64,000 nucleotides of DNA, taken from assembly GCA_900549715.1 (NCBI GenBank), contig URPK01000001.1, forward strand, positions 1-64,000, written 5' to 3'. The DNA is from an uncultured Collinsella sp. Lineage in GTDB: Bacteria; Actinomycetota; Coriobacteriia; Coriobacteriales; Coriobacteriaceae. Below the pieces are notes generated by a model, which saw nothing but the letters and a program-made list of their open reading frames with translations, had not been told where the DNA came from and did not search any database. Of this stretch, positions 1-7,325 are shown one piece after another. The stretch's first letter is position 1; the number at the start of each line of letters is the position of its first letter. The position numbers and the translations under genes were made by a program.

Positions 1-215
1 TGTCCCGGAAGGGCAACTGCATCGACAACGGCGCGACGGAGCAGGTGTTCGGCCACATCAAGGACGAGTTCTTCCGTGGAAGGACGTGGCCGGACTTCGA
101 GTCCTTCAAGGCGGACCTCGACGACTTCGTGGTCCATTGGAACACGAGGAGGCGCCAGGTTAAACTGAAGGGACTGACCCCGGAGGAGTTCCGGAGACAG
201 TCCCTTGCGGCGTAG
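1..215 (+). CDS. IS3-family transposase (OrfB), C-terminal end
   Basis: This is the last 71 codons of a DDE integrase-type transposase; the 5' part lies outside the window. The visible protein starts with SRKGNCIDNGATEQVFGHIK and ends with an HWNTRRRQ...LKGLTPEEFR stretch. This matches the C-terminal part of IS3/IS150-group OrfB, where the DN-x(3)-E segment carries the last catalytic glutamate. The frame stays open from base 3 to the TAG at 213-215. A typical IS right end follows at 231-253, so the element looks complete on this side. OrfA and the first catalytic aspartates cannot be seen, so whether the element is active is unknown. Confidence 0.9.
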   Translation, partial: SRKGNCIDNGATEQVFGHIKDEFFRGRTWPDFESFKADLDDFVVHWNTRRRQVKLKGLTPEEFRRQSLAA

Positions 216-230
216 TTCTTATTTAAGCCG

Positions 231-253
231 TCCAAGTTTTGGGGTGCAGTTCA
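231..253. mobile_element. Right terminal inverted repeat of the IS3-family element
   Basis: The segment from tccaagttttgg to gtgcagttca, just after the transposase stop, reads in reverse as TGAACTGCACCCCAAAACTT. IS150-group ends typically start with TG and carry a CACCCC core. The terminal CA at 252-253 is taken as the element boundary. The left end is outside the window, so the repeat pair and target duplication cannot be checked. Confidence 0.7.
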
Positions 254-278
254 TTTACTGGCAGGCGGGTTTGGTTTG

Positions 279-415
279 TCTCGATTTGTAACAGGCAGGG
301 GCCAACAGTGGGTCTAGATGTTACAGATCTAGATTGTTGAGGATGGGTTGAGAGGAATGTCTCGATCTGTAACATCTAGGGTCGTTTTTGGCCTGTAGAT
401 GTTACAGATCGAGAC
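279..415. repeat. Two tandem TGTTACAGATC-type hairpin repeats
   Basis: The first hairpin pairs tctcgatttgtaaca (279-293) with tgttacagatctaga (319-333), imperfectly. The second pairs GTCTCGATCTGTAACATCTA (359-378) with its perfect 20-bp complement at 396-415, around a 17-nt loop. The same sequence occurs again, also as two tandem hairpins, at 59077-59223. The region lies between the IS end and the oxidoreductase gene and holds no credible gene. It looks like a dispersed REP-type element; no T-run follows the perfect hairpin. Confidence 0.85.
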
Positions 416-556
416 AAACCGACGGGCCGCCCAACCCCATCCGCCTGCCGCCACCTGATATTCGCCGATTTTCGTTGTGCCGCTGAACCCTCATGCCATA
501 TCCTTTAGACAACTACGCGGCATCATCGCCGCCGCGCCTACAAGAGAGGAATGTCC

Positions 557-2587
557 ATGACCGCACCTGCATCCAAGCTGCTCCAGCCCATTACGGTTGG
601 CCCCCTTGAGCTCAAGAACCGCATTATGTTCCCGCCGCTGACCACCGGCTACGAGGAGCGCGACGGTTCCATCGGCGAGCGCAGCCTGGCTTTTTACGAG
701 CGCCTGGCCCGTGGCGGCGTGAGCTACATCGTCATCGGCGACGTCGCTCCCGTCATGACCGCGAGCCCCACGCCCAAGCTGGCGACCGACGCCCAGATCC
801 CCACGTTTAAGGCGCTGGCCGACGCCGTCCACAAGCACGGTGCCAAGATCGCGCTGCAGCTGTTCCATCCCGAGTACGACGTGCCCGGCGTCGGCCGCAT
901 GGTCATGGGTTCCATGGCAGCCGCCAAGGCCGCGCAGGAGGCCAAGGCCGCCGGCGACGAGGAGACCTTTGCCGCCAAGATGGCCGAGTCCAACGAGATC
1001 CGCAAGCAGGCCTACGCCAAGCTGCACCACGACATGCAGCACTTTGTGAACGAGGCCACCGTGGAGCAGCTCACCCAGATCAAGGAGGCTATCGCCGCCT
1101 CGGCCGCCCGCGCGCAGCAGGCTGGCATCGACGCCATCGAGGTCCACGGCGACCGCCTGGTGGGTTCGCTGTGCTCGGCCATCCTCAACCAGCGCACCGA
1201 CGAGTACGGCGGCTCGTTCGAGAACCGCGTCCGCTACGCTCTGGAGGTCGTCGCTGCCATTAAGGAGGCCGCGCCGCAGCTGATGGTGGAGTACAAGCTC
1301 CCCGTGATCATGGAGAACCCCGACGGCACGCCGCGCGGCAAGGGCGGCCTGCTGCCCGACGAGGCCTGCGAGTTTGCCAAGCTGCTCGAGGGCGCGGGCA
1401 TCGACATGATTCAGGTGGCGCAGGCAAACCACACCGGCAACATGGGCGACACCATTCCGCCCATGGGCGCCATGCCCTACAACTGGACGCTGCCCGTGGC
1501 CGAGCGCGTCAAGGCCCTGGTCTCCGTGCCGGTGGCAACCGTCGGCCGTGTGGTTTCGGTCGAGGCTGGCGAGAAGATTCTGGAAGACGGCGCGGCTGAC
1601 ATCATCGCCTACGGCCGCTCGCTCATGTGCGACCCCGACATTGCGCTCAAAGCCGCCACGGGCGAGCCCATCCGCGAGTGCCTCAACTGCAACAAGGGCT
1701 GCGTCGACGCGATTCAAAACCGCAAGTACATCTCGTGCGTGCTCAATGCCGAGAACGGCGACGAGGCGACCATCGCCATCAAGCCTGGCGAGGGGGACAA
1801 GAAGATCGCCGTGGTGGGCGGCGGTATTGCCGGCTTGGAGACCGCGCGCGTGGCGGCCAAGCGCGGCTACGACGTGACCGTCTATGAGGCGAGCGACCAT
1901 CTGGGCGGCCAGATTGTGCTGGCAGCCGCGCCCCCGCGCAAGGACGAGATCATGCGCTCGGTCGAGTACTACGAGAAGATTCTGCCCGGCCTGGGCGTGA
2001 AGGTCGAGCTCAACCATGCCGCTACCGCTGAGGATCTCAACGCCGCCGACGCTGCGATTGTGGCCGTGGGCGCGCACGACGTGGTCATTCCCGTATCCGG
2101 CGCCGATTCGGAGAAGGTCGTTTCGAGCTGGGACGTGCTGGCCGGCAAGGTGGAGCTTACGGGCCGTGTCGCCGTTATTGGTGGTGGCCTGGTGGGCACC
2201 GAGACTGCCGAGTACCTGCTGCAGCGCGGCTGCGAGGTGGCGATCGTCGAGATGCTCGACAAGATTGCCGCGGGCGAGTCCGAGACCATTCTGCCGCTGA
2301 TTATGAGCGACTTTGCCGAGCACAACGTTGAGCAGCACGTGAAGACCCGCCTGACCGCCATTACCGACGAGGGCGTGGAGGCCATTCGCACCACCGAGGA
2401 CGGCGCCGAGGAGCCGGTGAAGATCGCCTGCGATTACGTGGTGATGGCCGTGGGCTCCAAGGCCAACGCGTTTGACCTGGACGGCGTAACGGTGCCGGTG
2501 ACCTGCGTGGGCGACTGCTCGGGCGAGCGCACCGCCGACATTGCGAGCGCCATTCGCACGGCGTATCACGCGGCCAACGAGCTCTAG
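557..2587 (+). CDS. OYE-family NADH:flavin / enoate-type oxidoreductase (FMN, 4Fe-4S, FAD)
   Basis: This 676-residue protein has the layout of 2,4-dienoyl-CoA reductase and BaiCD/BaiH-type enoate reductases. Residues 1 to about 350 form an Old Yellow Enzyme TIM barrel (PLELKNRIMFPPLTTGYE, then HGDRLVGSLCSAILNQRTDE). A 4Fe-4S motif (CLNCNKGC, next cysteine SCV) follows near residue 375. A FAD-binding Rossmann motif (VVGGGIAGLETA) starts near 418 and an NAD(P) motif (VIGGGLVGTETA) near 538. Such enzymes pass hydride from NAD(P)H through FAD and Fe-S to FMN and reduce activated C=C bonds; the substrate cannot be told from sequence. I chose ATG 557 because AGAGAGGA (543-550) is 6 nt away; the in-frame ATG 551 directly abuts it. 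The gene looks monocistronic. Confidence 0.93.
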   Translation: MTAPASKLLQPITVGPLELKNRIMFPPLTTGYEERDGSIGERSLAFYERLARGGVSYIVIGDVAPVMTASPTPKLATDAQIPTFKALADAVHKHGAKIALQLFHPEYDVPGVGRMVMGSMAAAKAAQEAKAAGDEETFAAKMAESNEIRKQAYAKLHHDMQHFVNEATVEQLTQIKEAIAASAARAQQAGIDAIEVHGDRLVGSLCSAILNQRTDEYGGSFENRVRYALEVVAAIKEAAPQLMVEYKLPVIMENPDGTPRGKGGLLPDEACEFAKLLEGAGIDMIQVAQANHTGNMGDTIPPMGAMPYNWTLPVAERVKALVSVPVATVGRVVSVEAGEKILEDGAADIIAYGRSLMCDPDIALKAATGEPIRECLNCNKGCVDAIQNRKYISCVLNAENGDEATIAIKPGEGDKKIAVVGGGIAGLETARVAAKRGYDVTVYEASDHLGGQIVLAAAPPRKDEIMRSVEYYEKILPGLGVKVELNHAATAEDLNAADAAIVAVGAHDVVIPVSGADSEKVVSSWDVLAGKVELTGRVAVIGGGLVGTETAEYLLQRGCEVAIVEMLDKIAAGESETILPLIMSDFAEHNVEQHVKTRLTAITDEGVEAIRTTEDGAEEPVKIACDYVVMAVGSKANAFDLDGVTVPVTCVGDCSGERTADIASAIRTAYHAANEL

Positions 2588-2613
2588 GCAAGAAAGCTAT
2601 CGCGTATTGAGTG

Positions 2614-2649
2614 GGCGGGGAGTGCCGTATCGGTGCTCCCCGCCTTTTT
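2614..2649 (+). terminator. Rho-independent terminator after the oxidoreductase gene
   Basis: GGCGGGGAG (2614-2622) pairs perfectly with CTCCCCGCC (2636-2644), and five T residues follow at 2645-2649. It lies 27 nt after the stop codon. Confidence 0.9.
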
Positions 2650-2682
2650 GCCAATAAGAGCGCCCGCTGACCAGCTGGTTCA

Positions 2683-2786
2683 GAAAATCCGAATCTTGAG
2701 CACCAGAAAATCCGAATATTTAGAACATGAAAATCCGAATTATATGAACACGAAAATCCGAATCGCTGACACCCGAAAATCCGAAT
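2683..2786. repeat. Five-unit 23-bp direct-repeat (iteron) array upstream of the ATPase gene
   Basis: The 12-mer GAAAATCCGAAT occurs five times without a mismatch, starting at 2683, 2706, 2729, 2752 and 2775, so the period is exactly 23 bp. The 11-bp spacers are partly conserved, with a degenerate TGAACAC-like core. The array ends 60 bp before the ATPase start codon. A 23-bp period is not a multiple of three, so this is not a repeat-coding reading frame. Even spacing and position suggest a protein-binding array such as an autoregulatory operator. No cas genes are near and the spacers are too short and too alike for CRISPR. Confidence 0.9.
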
Positions 2787-2846
2787 TTGCTACAGTTGAA
2801 TAGAAGAATCAGAAAGCAGGACCTGGAAATCTGCGGGGGGTGGCTC

Positions 2847-4151
2847 ATGGCGGGCGAGAGGCTACATCGGGACGGATACATCCCACGTATCGTGGATGCG
2901 CAAATCGAACGCTACCTTCGTGTTTTTGGCGCGGTCGAGATTGCAGGCACCAAGTGGTGTGGCAAGACGTGGGCCGCGCTTGAGCACGGGGCGTCCGTCT
3001 CGTATGTCGACGAGAATCTCGATCTCGCGCGTGCCGACCCGGCGATGATGTTGCTGGGAGACCGTCCGCATATTATCGATGAGTGGCAGCGCGTTCCCCA
3101 GATTTGGGACTACGTTAGACACGAGGTCGACCGTGCCCGGGGCACGCGCGGCGCCTATATCCTCACGGGTTCCGCCACGCCTGCGTTTGGCTCAAAGGCG
3201 GAGGCGCCCGCGCATAGTGGAGCCGGCCGCATCGGCCGCGTCCGCATGTACCCCATGACGCTTGCCGAGACAGGTGAGTCCAGCGGCAAGGTGAGCCTGG
3301 CGGGCTTGTTTGAGCATCGTTTTGAGCCCTGTCGGTGCAATGGCGATACACCGGGGCTTGTCGAAGCCGCCTGCCGCGGCGGCTGGCCCGAGGCGATCGA
3401 TATGGTTTCGGCTGACGCCCAGCTCATCGCTCGCGAATATCTCAACACTACGTTTTCGAGCAGCTTCCCGGCGGTTGGTCTCGACCCCGATATTGCTCGT
3501 CGAGTCTCCGCATCGATCGCGCGCAATCTGGGACAGGCGACCACGTATAAAACGATTCTTATGGATATGTTCGGTGCCGAGGGGGAACCCGCAGCGTTTG
3601 CCGACGAGACCAAGGTGCGCAGGTACCTGGATGCCCTCAAAGGCATGTTCATTCTCGAGGAGGTCCCCGGTTGGGTTCCCGCCGCGCGCGACAAACGACG
3701 CTTTACCGTCAAGCCCAAGCGCTATCTGGCAGATCCGAGCCTTGCTTGCGCCTTGCTAGGTATGTCCTTGCAGGCGCTGCTTGCCGACTGGCAGACATTT
3801 GGTCTGGTGTTTGAGAATTTGGTCATACGCGATCTTTCGGTCTACGCACGTTCGCTCGACCTGCTGGATAGCACGCCCGTGCGCTATTATCGCGACGATT
3901 CGGGCCTTGAATGCGATGCCATCGTGCAGCTAGCCGATGGACGGTGGGCCGCCTTTGAGATTAAGGTGAGCGAAGATAAGGCGAGCGCCGGCGTTGAGAG
4001 CCTCAAGCGCGTTCGCAAGAAGGTCTGTGGAAATCCTCGTTCACGCACACGCGAACCGGAGTTTATGGCCGTGATTGTGGGGGTGGGTGAGTACGCCCGC
4101 GAGGTCGACGACGGTATCTACGTGATACCCGTGCGCGCGTTGGGGTGTTAA
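2847..4151 (+). CDS. DUF4143-type P-loop ATPase (AAA_14) with C-terminal nuclease-like domain
   Basis: This 434-residue protein has a P-loop (AGTKWCGKTWAA, near residue 35), a Walker-B-like HIIDEWQRVP segment near residue 73, then an ILTGSATP sensor segment. These are hallmarks of the AAA_14/DUF4143 family. The C-terminus (RYYRDDSGLECDAIV, then AAFEIKVSEDK) resembles the PD-(D/E)xK-like fold common at the end of these proteins. Cellular role and substrate are unknown. I chose ATG 2847 because a G-rich ribosome site (GGGGGG, 2835-2840) precedes it; an in-frame TTG at 2787 would directly abut the iteron array. The GC content is slightly below that of the neighbours, and families of this kind are often mobile in gut bacteria. 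Confidence 0.88.
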   Translation: MAGERLHRDGYIPRIVDAQIERYLRVFGAVEIAGTKWCGKTWAALEHGASVSYVDENLDLARADPAMMLLGDRPHIIDEWQRVPQIWDYVRHEVDRARGTRGAYILTGSATPAFGSKAEAPAHSGAGRIGRVRMYPMTLAETGESSGKVSLAGLFEHRFEPCRCNGDTPGLVEAACRGGWPEAIDMVSADAQLIAREYLNTTFSSSFPAVGLDPDIARRVSASIARNLGQATTYKTILMDMFGAEGEPAAFADETKVRRYLDALKGMFILEEVPGWVPAARDKRRFTVKPKRYLADPSLACALLGMSLQALLADWQTFGLVFENLVIRDLSVYARSLDLLDSTPVRYYRDDSGLECDAIVQLADGRWAAFEIKVSEDKASAGVESLKRVRKKVCGNPRSRTREPEFMAVIVGVGEYAREVDDGIYVIPVRALGC

Positions 4152-4394
4152 GGGGCGGCACGCCGTGTGCCCGCTGCCCGGTGCTGCGGATTGGTGCAAG
4201 TGGTCAGGTTTGTTTGCACCATGTCCTTGGCATATGGAAGAAGCTGCTATTCGTAATCTTTAAGACATCATTAAGGCTTGCGCTGTGGAGCAAACCGCAG
4301 GTCAATGCTATTCTTTTACCTTATCGTATGGTGTTGTATTCTGCCTGAATTCTATGCCTACGAGCAACGGATTGATCGCGACCAAGCGGAAAGG

Positions 4395-5486
4395 ATGGCA
4401 CGCCCGCTAGCAGGGCAAACGCAAACGATGAGTGGCATGGACCGACATAGCGAGCTCCAGCAGCACAAGACGGCGGCCGAGTACCGCCAAGCTGCCGACG
4501 AGCATGTGCGGACCCTCAAGGATTTCTGGAAGGATTTCCTGGTGAGCGGTCTGTTTGTGCTGGCCGCCATCGTTGCCATCTTTGCATGCCTGGCCTGGTT
4601 TGCCGCGAATAACCGAGTGAGTGCCACGGGGAGTACGATCGGGGCGAAGGGCCCGCGGTTTGTGCTCTCGGGAACGCAGGGCGGCACGGCGGGTAAGTAC
4701 GACACTCAGGACAACTACGCGTCGGACAGTACAAGCCTTGCCGTGAACAATCTTTTCAACCTCAATAACATGAGCGCCGATGGCGGTCTCTCTCCGGGGT
4801 CGGCCGGCCAGCTCCAGCTCAACGTCAGGCCGCTCTGCAATGACCTGCACGATATCACGGTGGAGATGACCTGGGAAATTTCTGTTCAGACGAGCGTTGC
4901 GGGCACGGGCGGCACTGCTGCGGATGCATCGAAAAACGAAGAGATCATCAACTCGCTTAAAGATTTGGTGCGCGGTCATATCCTCGTTTTTCAGGGCAAA
5001 GACGCCTCTGGCTTTTACTCGAATCCGCTGGTCCCCACGACCACCACGGTGGCCCAGGACGGGGCCAGCGTCACCGTCATTACGCAGAGCTTTACCATCC
5101 CAAAGTCGAGCTTTTACGCTACGGACTCAAATAGCACGACCGAAACCGTCACCAAAACCCTCTACTGGATTTGGCCGGAGCAGTTCAAGAGCTATGTTCA
5201 CACGGGCAACGCCGGCTACGGTGGCAACCTTTTCGCTAACACAGGCGACGAGGGGGGATACACAACCCTCGTCGGCGACATCAACAATAACCACGCGCGC
5301 TATTTCCGCGCCGATAGCACGAGCGTGCCAGGTCAGGCGCCTAGCGCGGTTCCGCCTGTCGGAGCCGGCATGTCCTCTGCGGATGTGGAAACCTGCGCCA
5401 GCTACTACAACAACGCCGACGAGATTATCGGCAAGAACGTCAAGTACATTCGCGTGCGCTTCACCGCCAAGGAGGCGGATAAATAA
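4395..5486 (+). CDS. Membrane-anchored TasA/SipW-type surface protein 1
   Basis: First of three tandem genes with the same layout. With the ATG at 4395 it has 363 residues: a charged cytoplasmic part of about 45 residues, one membrane segment (FLVSGLFVLAAIVAIFACLA), then AWFAANNRVSATGSTI. That pattern of hydrophobic segment, aromatic-Phe, short polar stretch and small residues resembles the signal region of SipW-processed TasA/camelysin-like matrix proteins. The long exported domain carries LYWIWPEQF, which recalls the tryptophan-proline motif of such proteins. No catalytic motif is visible. Start choice is uncertain: in-frame ATGs also lie at 4428 and 4437, and none has a strong ribosome site. 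The 243 bp upstream (4152-4394) hold no recognisable gene. The next gene starts directly after the TAA. Family assignment is inferred from the N-terminal pattern. Confidence 0.8.
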   Translation: MARPLAGQTQTMSGMDRHSELQQHKTAAEYRQAADEHVRTLKDFWKDFLVSGLFVLAAIVAIFACLAWFAANNRVSATGSTIGAKGPRFVLSGTQGGTAGKYDTQDNYASDSTSLAVNNLFNLNNMSADGGLSPGSAGQLQLNVRPLCNDLHDITVEMTWEISVQTSVAGTGGTAADASKNEEIINSLKDLVRGHILVFQGKDASGFYSNPLVPTTTTVAQDGASVTVITQSFTIPKSSFYATDSNSTTETVTKTLYWIWPEQFKSYVHTGNAGYGGNLFANTGDEGGYTTLVGDINNNHARYFRADSTSVPGQAPSAVPPVGAGMSSADVETCASYYNNADEIIGKNVKYIRVRFTAKEADK

Positions 5487-6326
5487 ATGGACGAGCAGCT
5501 TAATGCCCGCGAGCAGGGCGATATCAAACACAAAGAAGGAGCGGCAAACCCCGGCGGCAACGGGTTCGGCTCGCACGGCGAAGCGCGTCCGGCTGGCCGC
5601 ATCGAGCGCATCAAGGCTTGGGTGAGCGACCACCGTCGCGAATCCCTGGCCATCGTGGGTCTGGTGGCCGTGCTTCTCGTGTTGCTGGGATTGACGCTCG
5701 GATGGTTCGTCGATGCCAATCGCGGCTCCACCGTCGGCAAGATCAAGGAGCCGGCAGAGCTCAAGGTGCTGGGCCCCAACGCTACGGCAACAGAGCAGGT
5801 CGACCTGAGCTACAACCCCGAATACGGCGATACCAAGACCGGCAACACGGTGACGCTCATGCGCCCGTTTTGTGTCCAGACGGGCGGCGATGGTTTTGAG
5901 CTGCAGCTTGCGAATACGACCAACATTACAGGTCTCACTATCGAGTTGTATAGAGCCGAGAACACGCCTGTGCTCCAGACGCCCGACGTGAGCGGTACCG
6001 CAGGTGGCAATTCTTATAGCTGGAAAGCGACCGGGGAGAACTTGCTGACGAGCTTCAAATATATCAACAAAGCGAACGATGACCTGGCTACCGAGCCGGG
6101 CGTGGGTGCAAACGACCCTACATTCAAGGACTACCAAAAAGTCCAACGCAACGCGCGCCCGCTCTACCGATACAAGAAATTCGACAAAGGTGACCTCAAC
6201 GCTAAGACACTCGACAACTCGATTGGCAATGACACGCTTAACTTTATCATCAAGCTTTCGTGGGACGAGAGCGCCAAAGAGACCGATGTGATCTACCTGA
6301 TCGCGCGCAACACGAGCGGTAAGTAG
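5487..6326 (+). CDS. Membrane-anchored TasA/SipW-type surface protein 2
   Basis: This 279-residue protein starts with about 50 polar residues, then one membrane segment (ESLAIVGLVAVLLVLLGLTL) and GWFVDANRGSTVGKI. The segment after the membrane again resembles the cleavage region of SipW substrates (aromatic-Phe, Asp, small residues, V/G-K-I). The exported part (about 195 residues) is rich in Asn and Thr and has two cysteines or fewer. The ATG directly follows the TAA of the previous gene, and AAGGAGGCGG inside that gene's end serves as ribosome site, so the two are probably translated together. Function is not known. By context it is a partner of the flanking genes in a surface structure, which is inference. 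Confidence 0.82.
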   Translation: MDEQLNAREQGDIKHKEGAANPGGNGFGSHGEARPAGRIERIKAWVSDHRRESLAIVGLVAVLLVLLGLTLGWFVDANRGSTVGKIKEPAELKVLGPNATATEQVDLSYNPEYGDTKTGNTVTLMRPFCVQTGGDGFELQLANTTNITGLTIELYRAENTPVLQTPDVSGTAGGNSYSWKATGENLLTSFKYINKANDDLATEPGVGANDPTFKDYQKVQRNARPLYRYKKFDKGDLNAKTLDNSIGNDTLNFIIKLSWDESAKETDVIYLIARNTSGK

Positions 6327-6340
6327 GAGAGGGGGCGTAC

Positions 6341-7285
6341 ATGGAGAAGCGAGAGAAGCGGCAGGATGCCGAGCGCGAGCAGCTGGCAAAAAGCAAGAGC
6401 CTAGCCAAGAATAAGCTGGTTGTGGCAGCAATCGCACTTGCTTGCGCCGTGGCGCTCGTGACGGGTGGTTACTTTACCTATTCCGCCTACACCGCCAACG
6501 GATTTCTAAAGTCCGTCGCCGCAACGGGCACCGCGCAGAGCCTGTTTGCGAGCGACCTGCTCACGGGCTATATGAGTGCGCCTGGCAACGACGAGCTCGA
6601 CCGCGCCCAGCGCTCCGTTACGGTATATCCCAACAACAAGCAGTGCAGCTTCACCTTTAGCATCTATAACTATTTGCTGAGCAACAGCAACTTCTGCAAC
6701 GATAAAAACGTGACGTATACCTTGACGGTCGAGGGGTATGGGCTCGATGGTGCCACGTGGAGCTATGCGCCCCAACCCGCCGGAAACGTCAAGCTTCCGG
6801 AGAATCAGCCTACCAAGAACGATTACACCGTGACCTTTCCTGAGGACAAGTTGGGACATGCCTGCTTTGTGATTAAGGCCATGGTTGTTTCGAAGGAGAG
6901 CCCCGGCACCGAGCTCACTTGTCTGGCGGCGAAAGTCGTGCCGTCAAAGAAGGCCGAGGTCAAAACCGCTGCGGTTGAGGGCGCGCTGGTTGATGAGGCT
7001 GGCAAGTTTGCTGATTACGCTGCGTACAACTACCGTGTGACGGTTACGGGCGCACCGGCAAACGTCACGCTCACGTGGGGGGAGAACGTGGAGATCGACC
7101 CGTTCTTCGAGATCAACCATGGCGCGACGGTGAATGTTGAAAAACGCAAGGCTACGTTCACCATGGAGCCGGGTTCGATGGTCGTCAACTTTTACCGAGC
7201 GGACGGCAAAACGCCCGGTGGCTGGGGTGACCTGGGCATTAGCGTGAGTGGAACTACCCTGACGGGCACGACGGAGACTCAATAA
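6341..7285 (+). CDS. Membrane-anchored TasA/SipW-type surface protein 3
   Basis: This 314-residue protein has a lysine/glutamate-rich start (MEKREKRQDAEREQLAKSK), one membrane segment (LVVAAIALACAVALVTGGYF) and then TYSAYTANGFLKSVAATGT, again like a SipW-type signal. The exported domain has four or five cysteines (for example in NKQCSF, SNFCND and HACF), which could form disulfides. Beta-rich alternation (TYTLTVEGYGL, YRVTVTGAPANVTLTWG) suggests an Ig-like or TasA-like fold. A good ribosome site (GGAGAGGGGG) precedes ATG 6341, 14 nt after the previous stop. The giant gene follows after 40 nt. No homologue is recognised with certainty. Confidence 0.82.
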   Translation: MEKREKRQDAEREQLAKSKSLAKNKLVVAAIALACAVALVTGGYFTYSAYTANGFLKSVAATGTAQSLFASDLLTGYMSAPGNDELDRAQRSVTVYPNNKQCSFTFSIYNYLLSNSNFCNDKNVTYTLTVEGYGLDGATWSYAPQPAGNVKLPENQPTKNDYTVTFPEDKLGHACFVIKAMVVSKESPGTELTCLAAKVVPSKKAEVKTAAVEGALVDEAGKFADYAAYNYRVTVTGAPANVTLTWGENVEIDPFFEINHGATVNVEKRKATFTMEPGSMVVNFYRADGKTPGGWGDLGISVSGTTLTGTTETQ

Positions 7286-7325
7286 CTCTGGAAGCAGAGT
7301 TTTTAGGATAAGAGGTACGGAATCG

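Noticed and set aside
491..2569. Long minus-strand open frame (692 codons) opposite the oxidoreductase
   Set aside because: It is antisense to a clear gene, has no family match and is rich in His/Arg/Gly/Leu, as expected for the mirror frame of GC-rich genes.
2683..2786. CRISPR array
   Set aside because: Repeats are 12 bp and spacers 11 bp and partly alike; no cas genes or leader.
4145..4348. Small plus-strand open frame between the ATPase and the surface locus
   Set aside because: No ribosome site, no motif, overlaps the ATPase end and the upstream region of the next gene.
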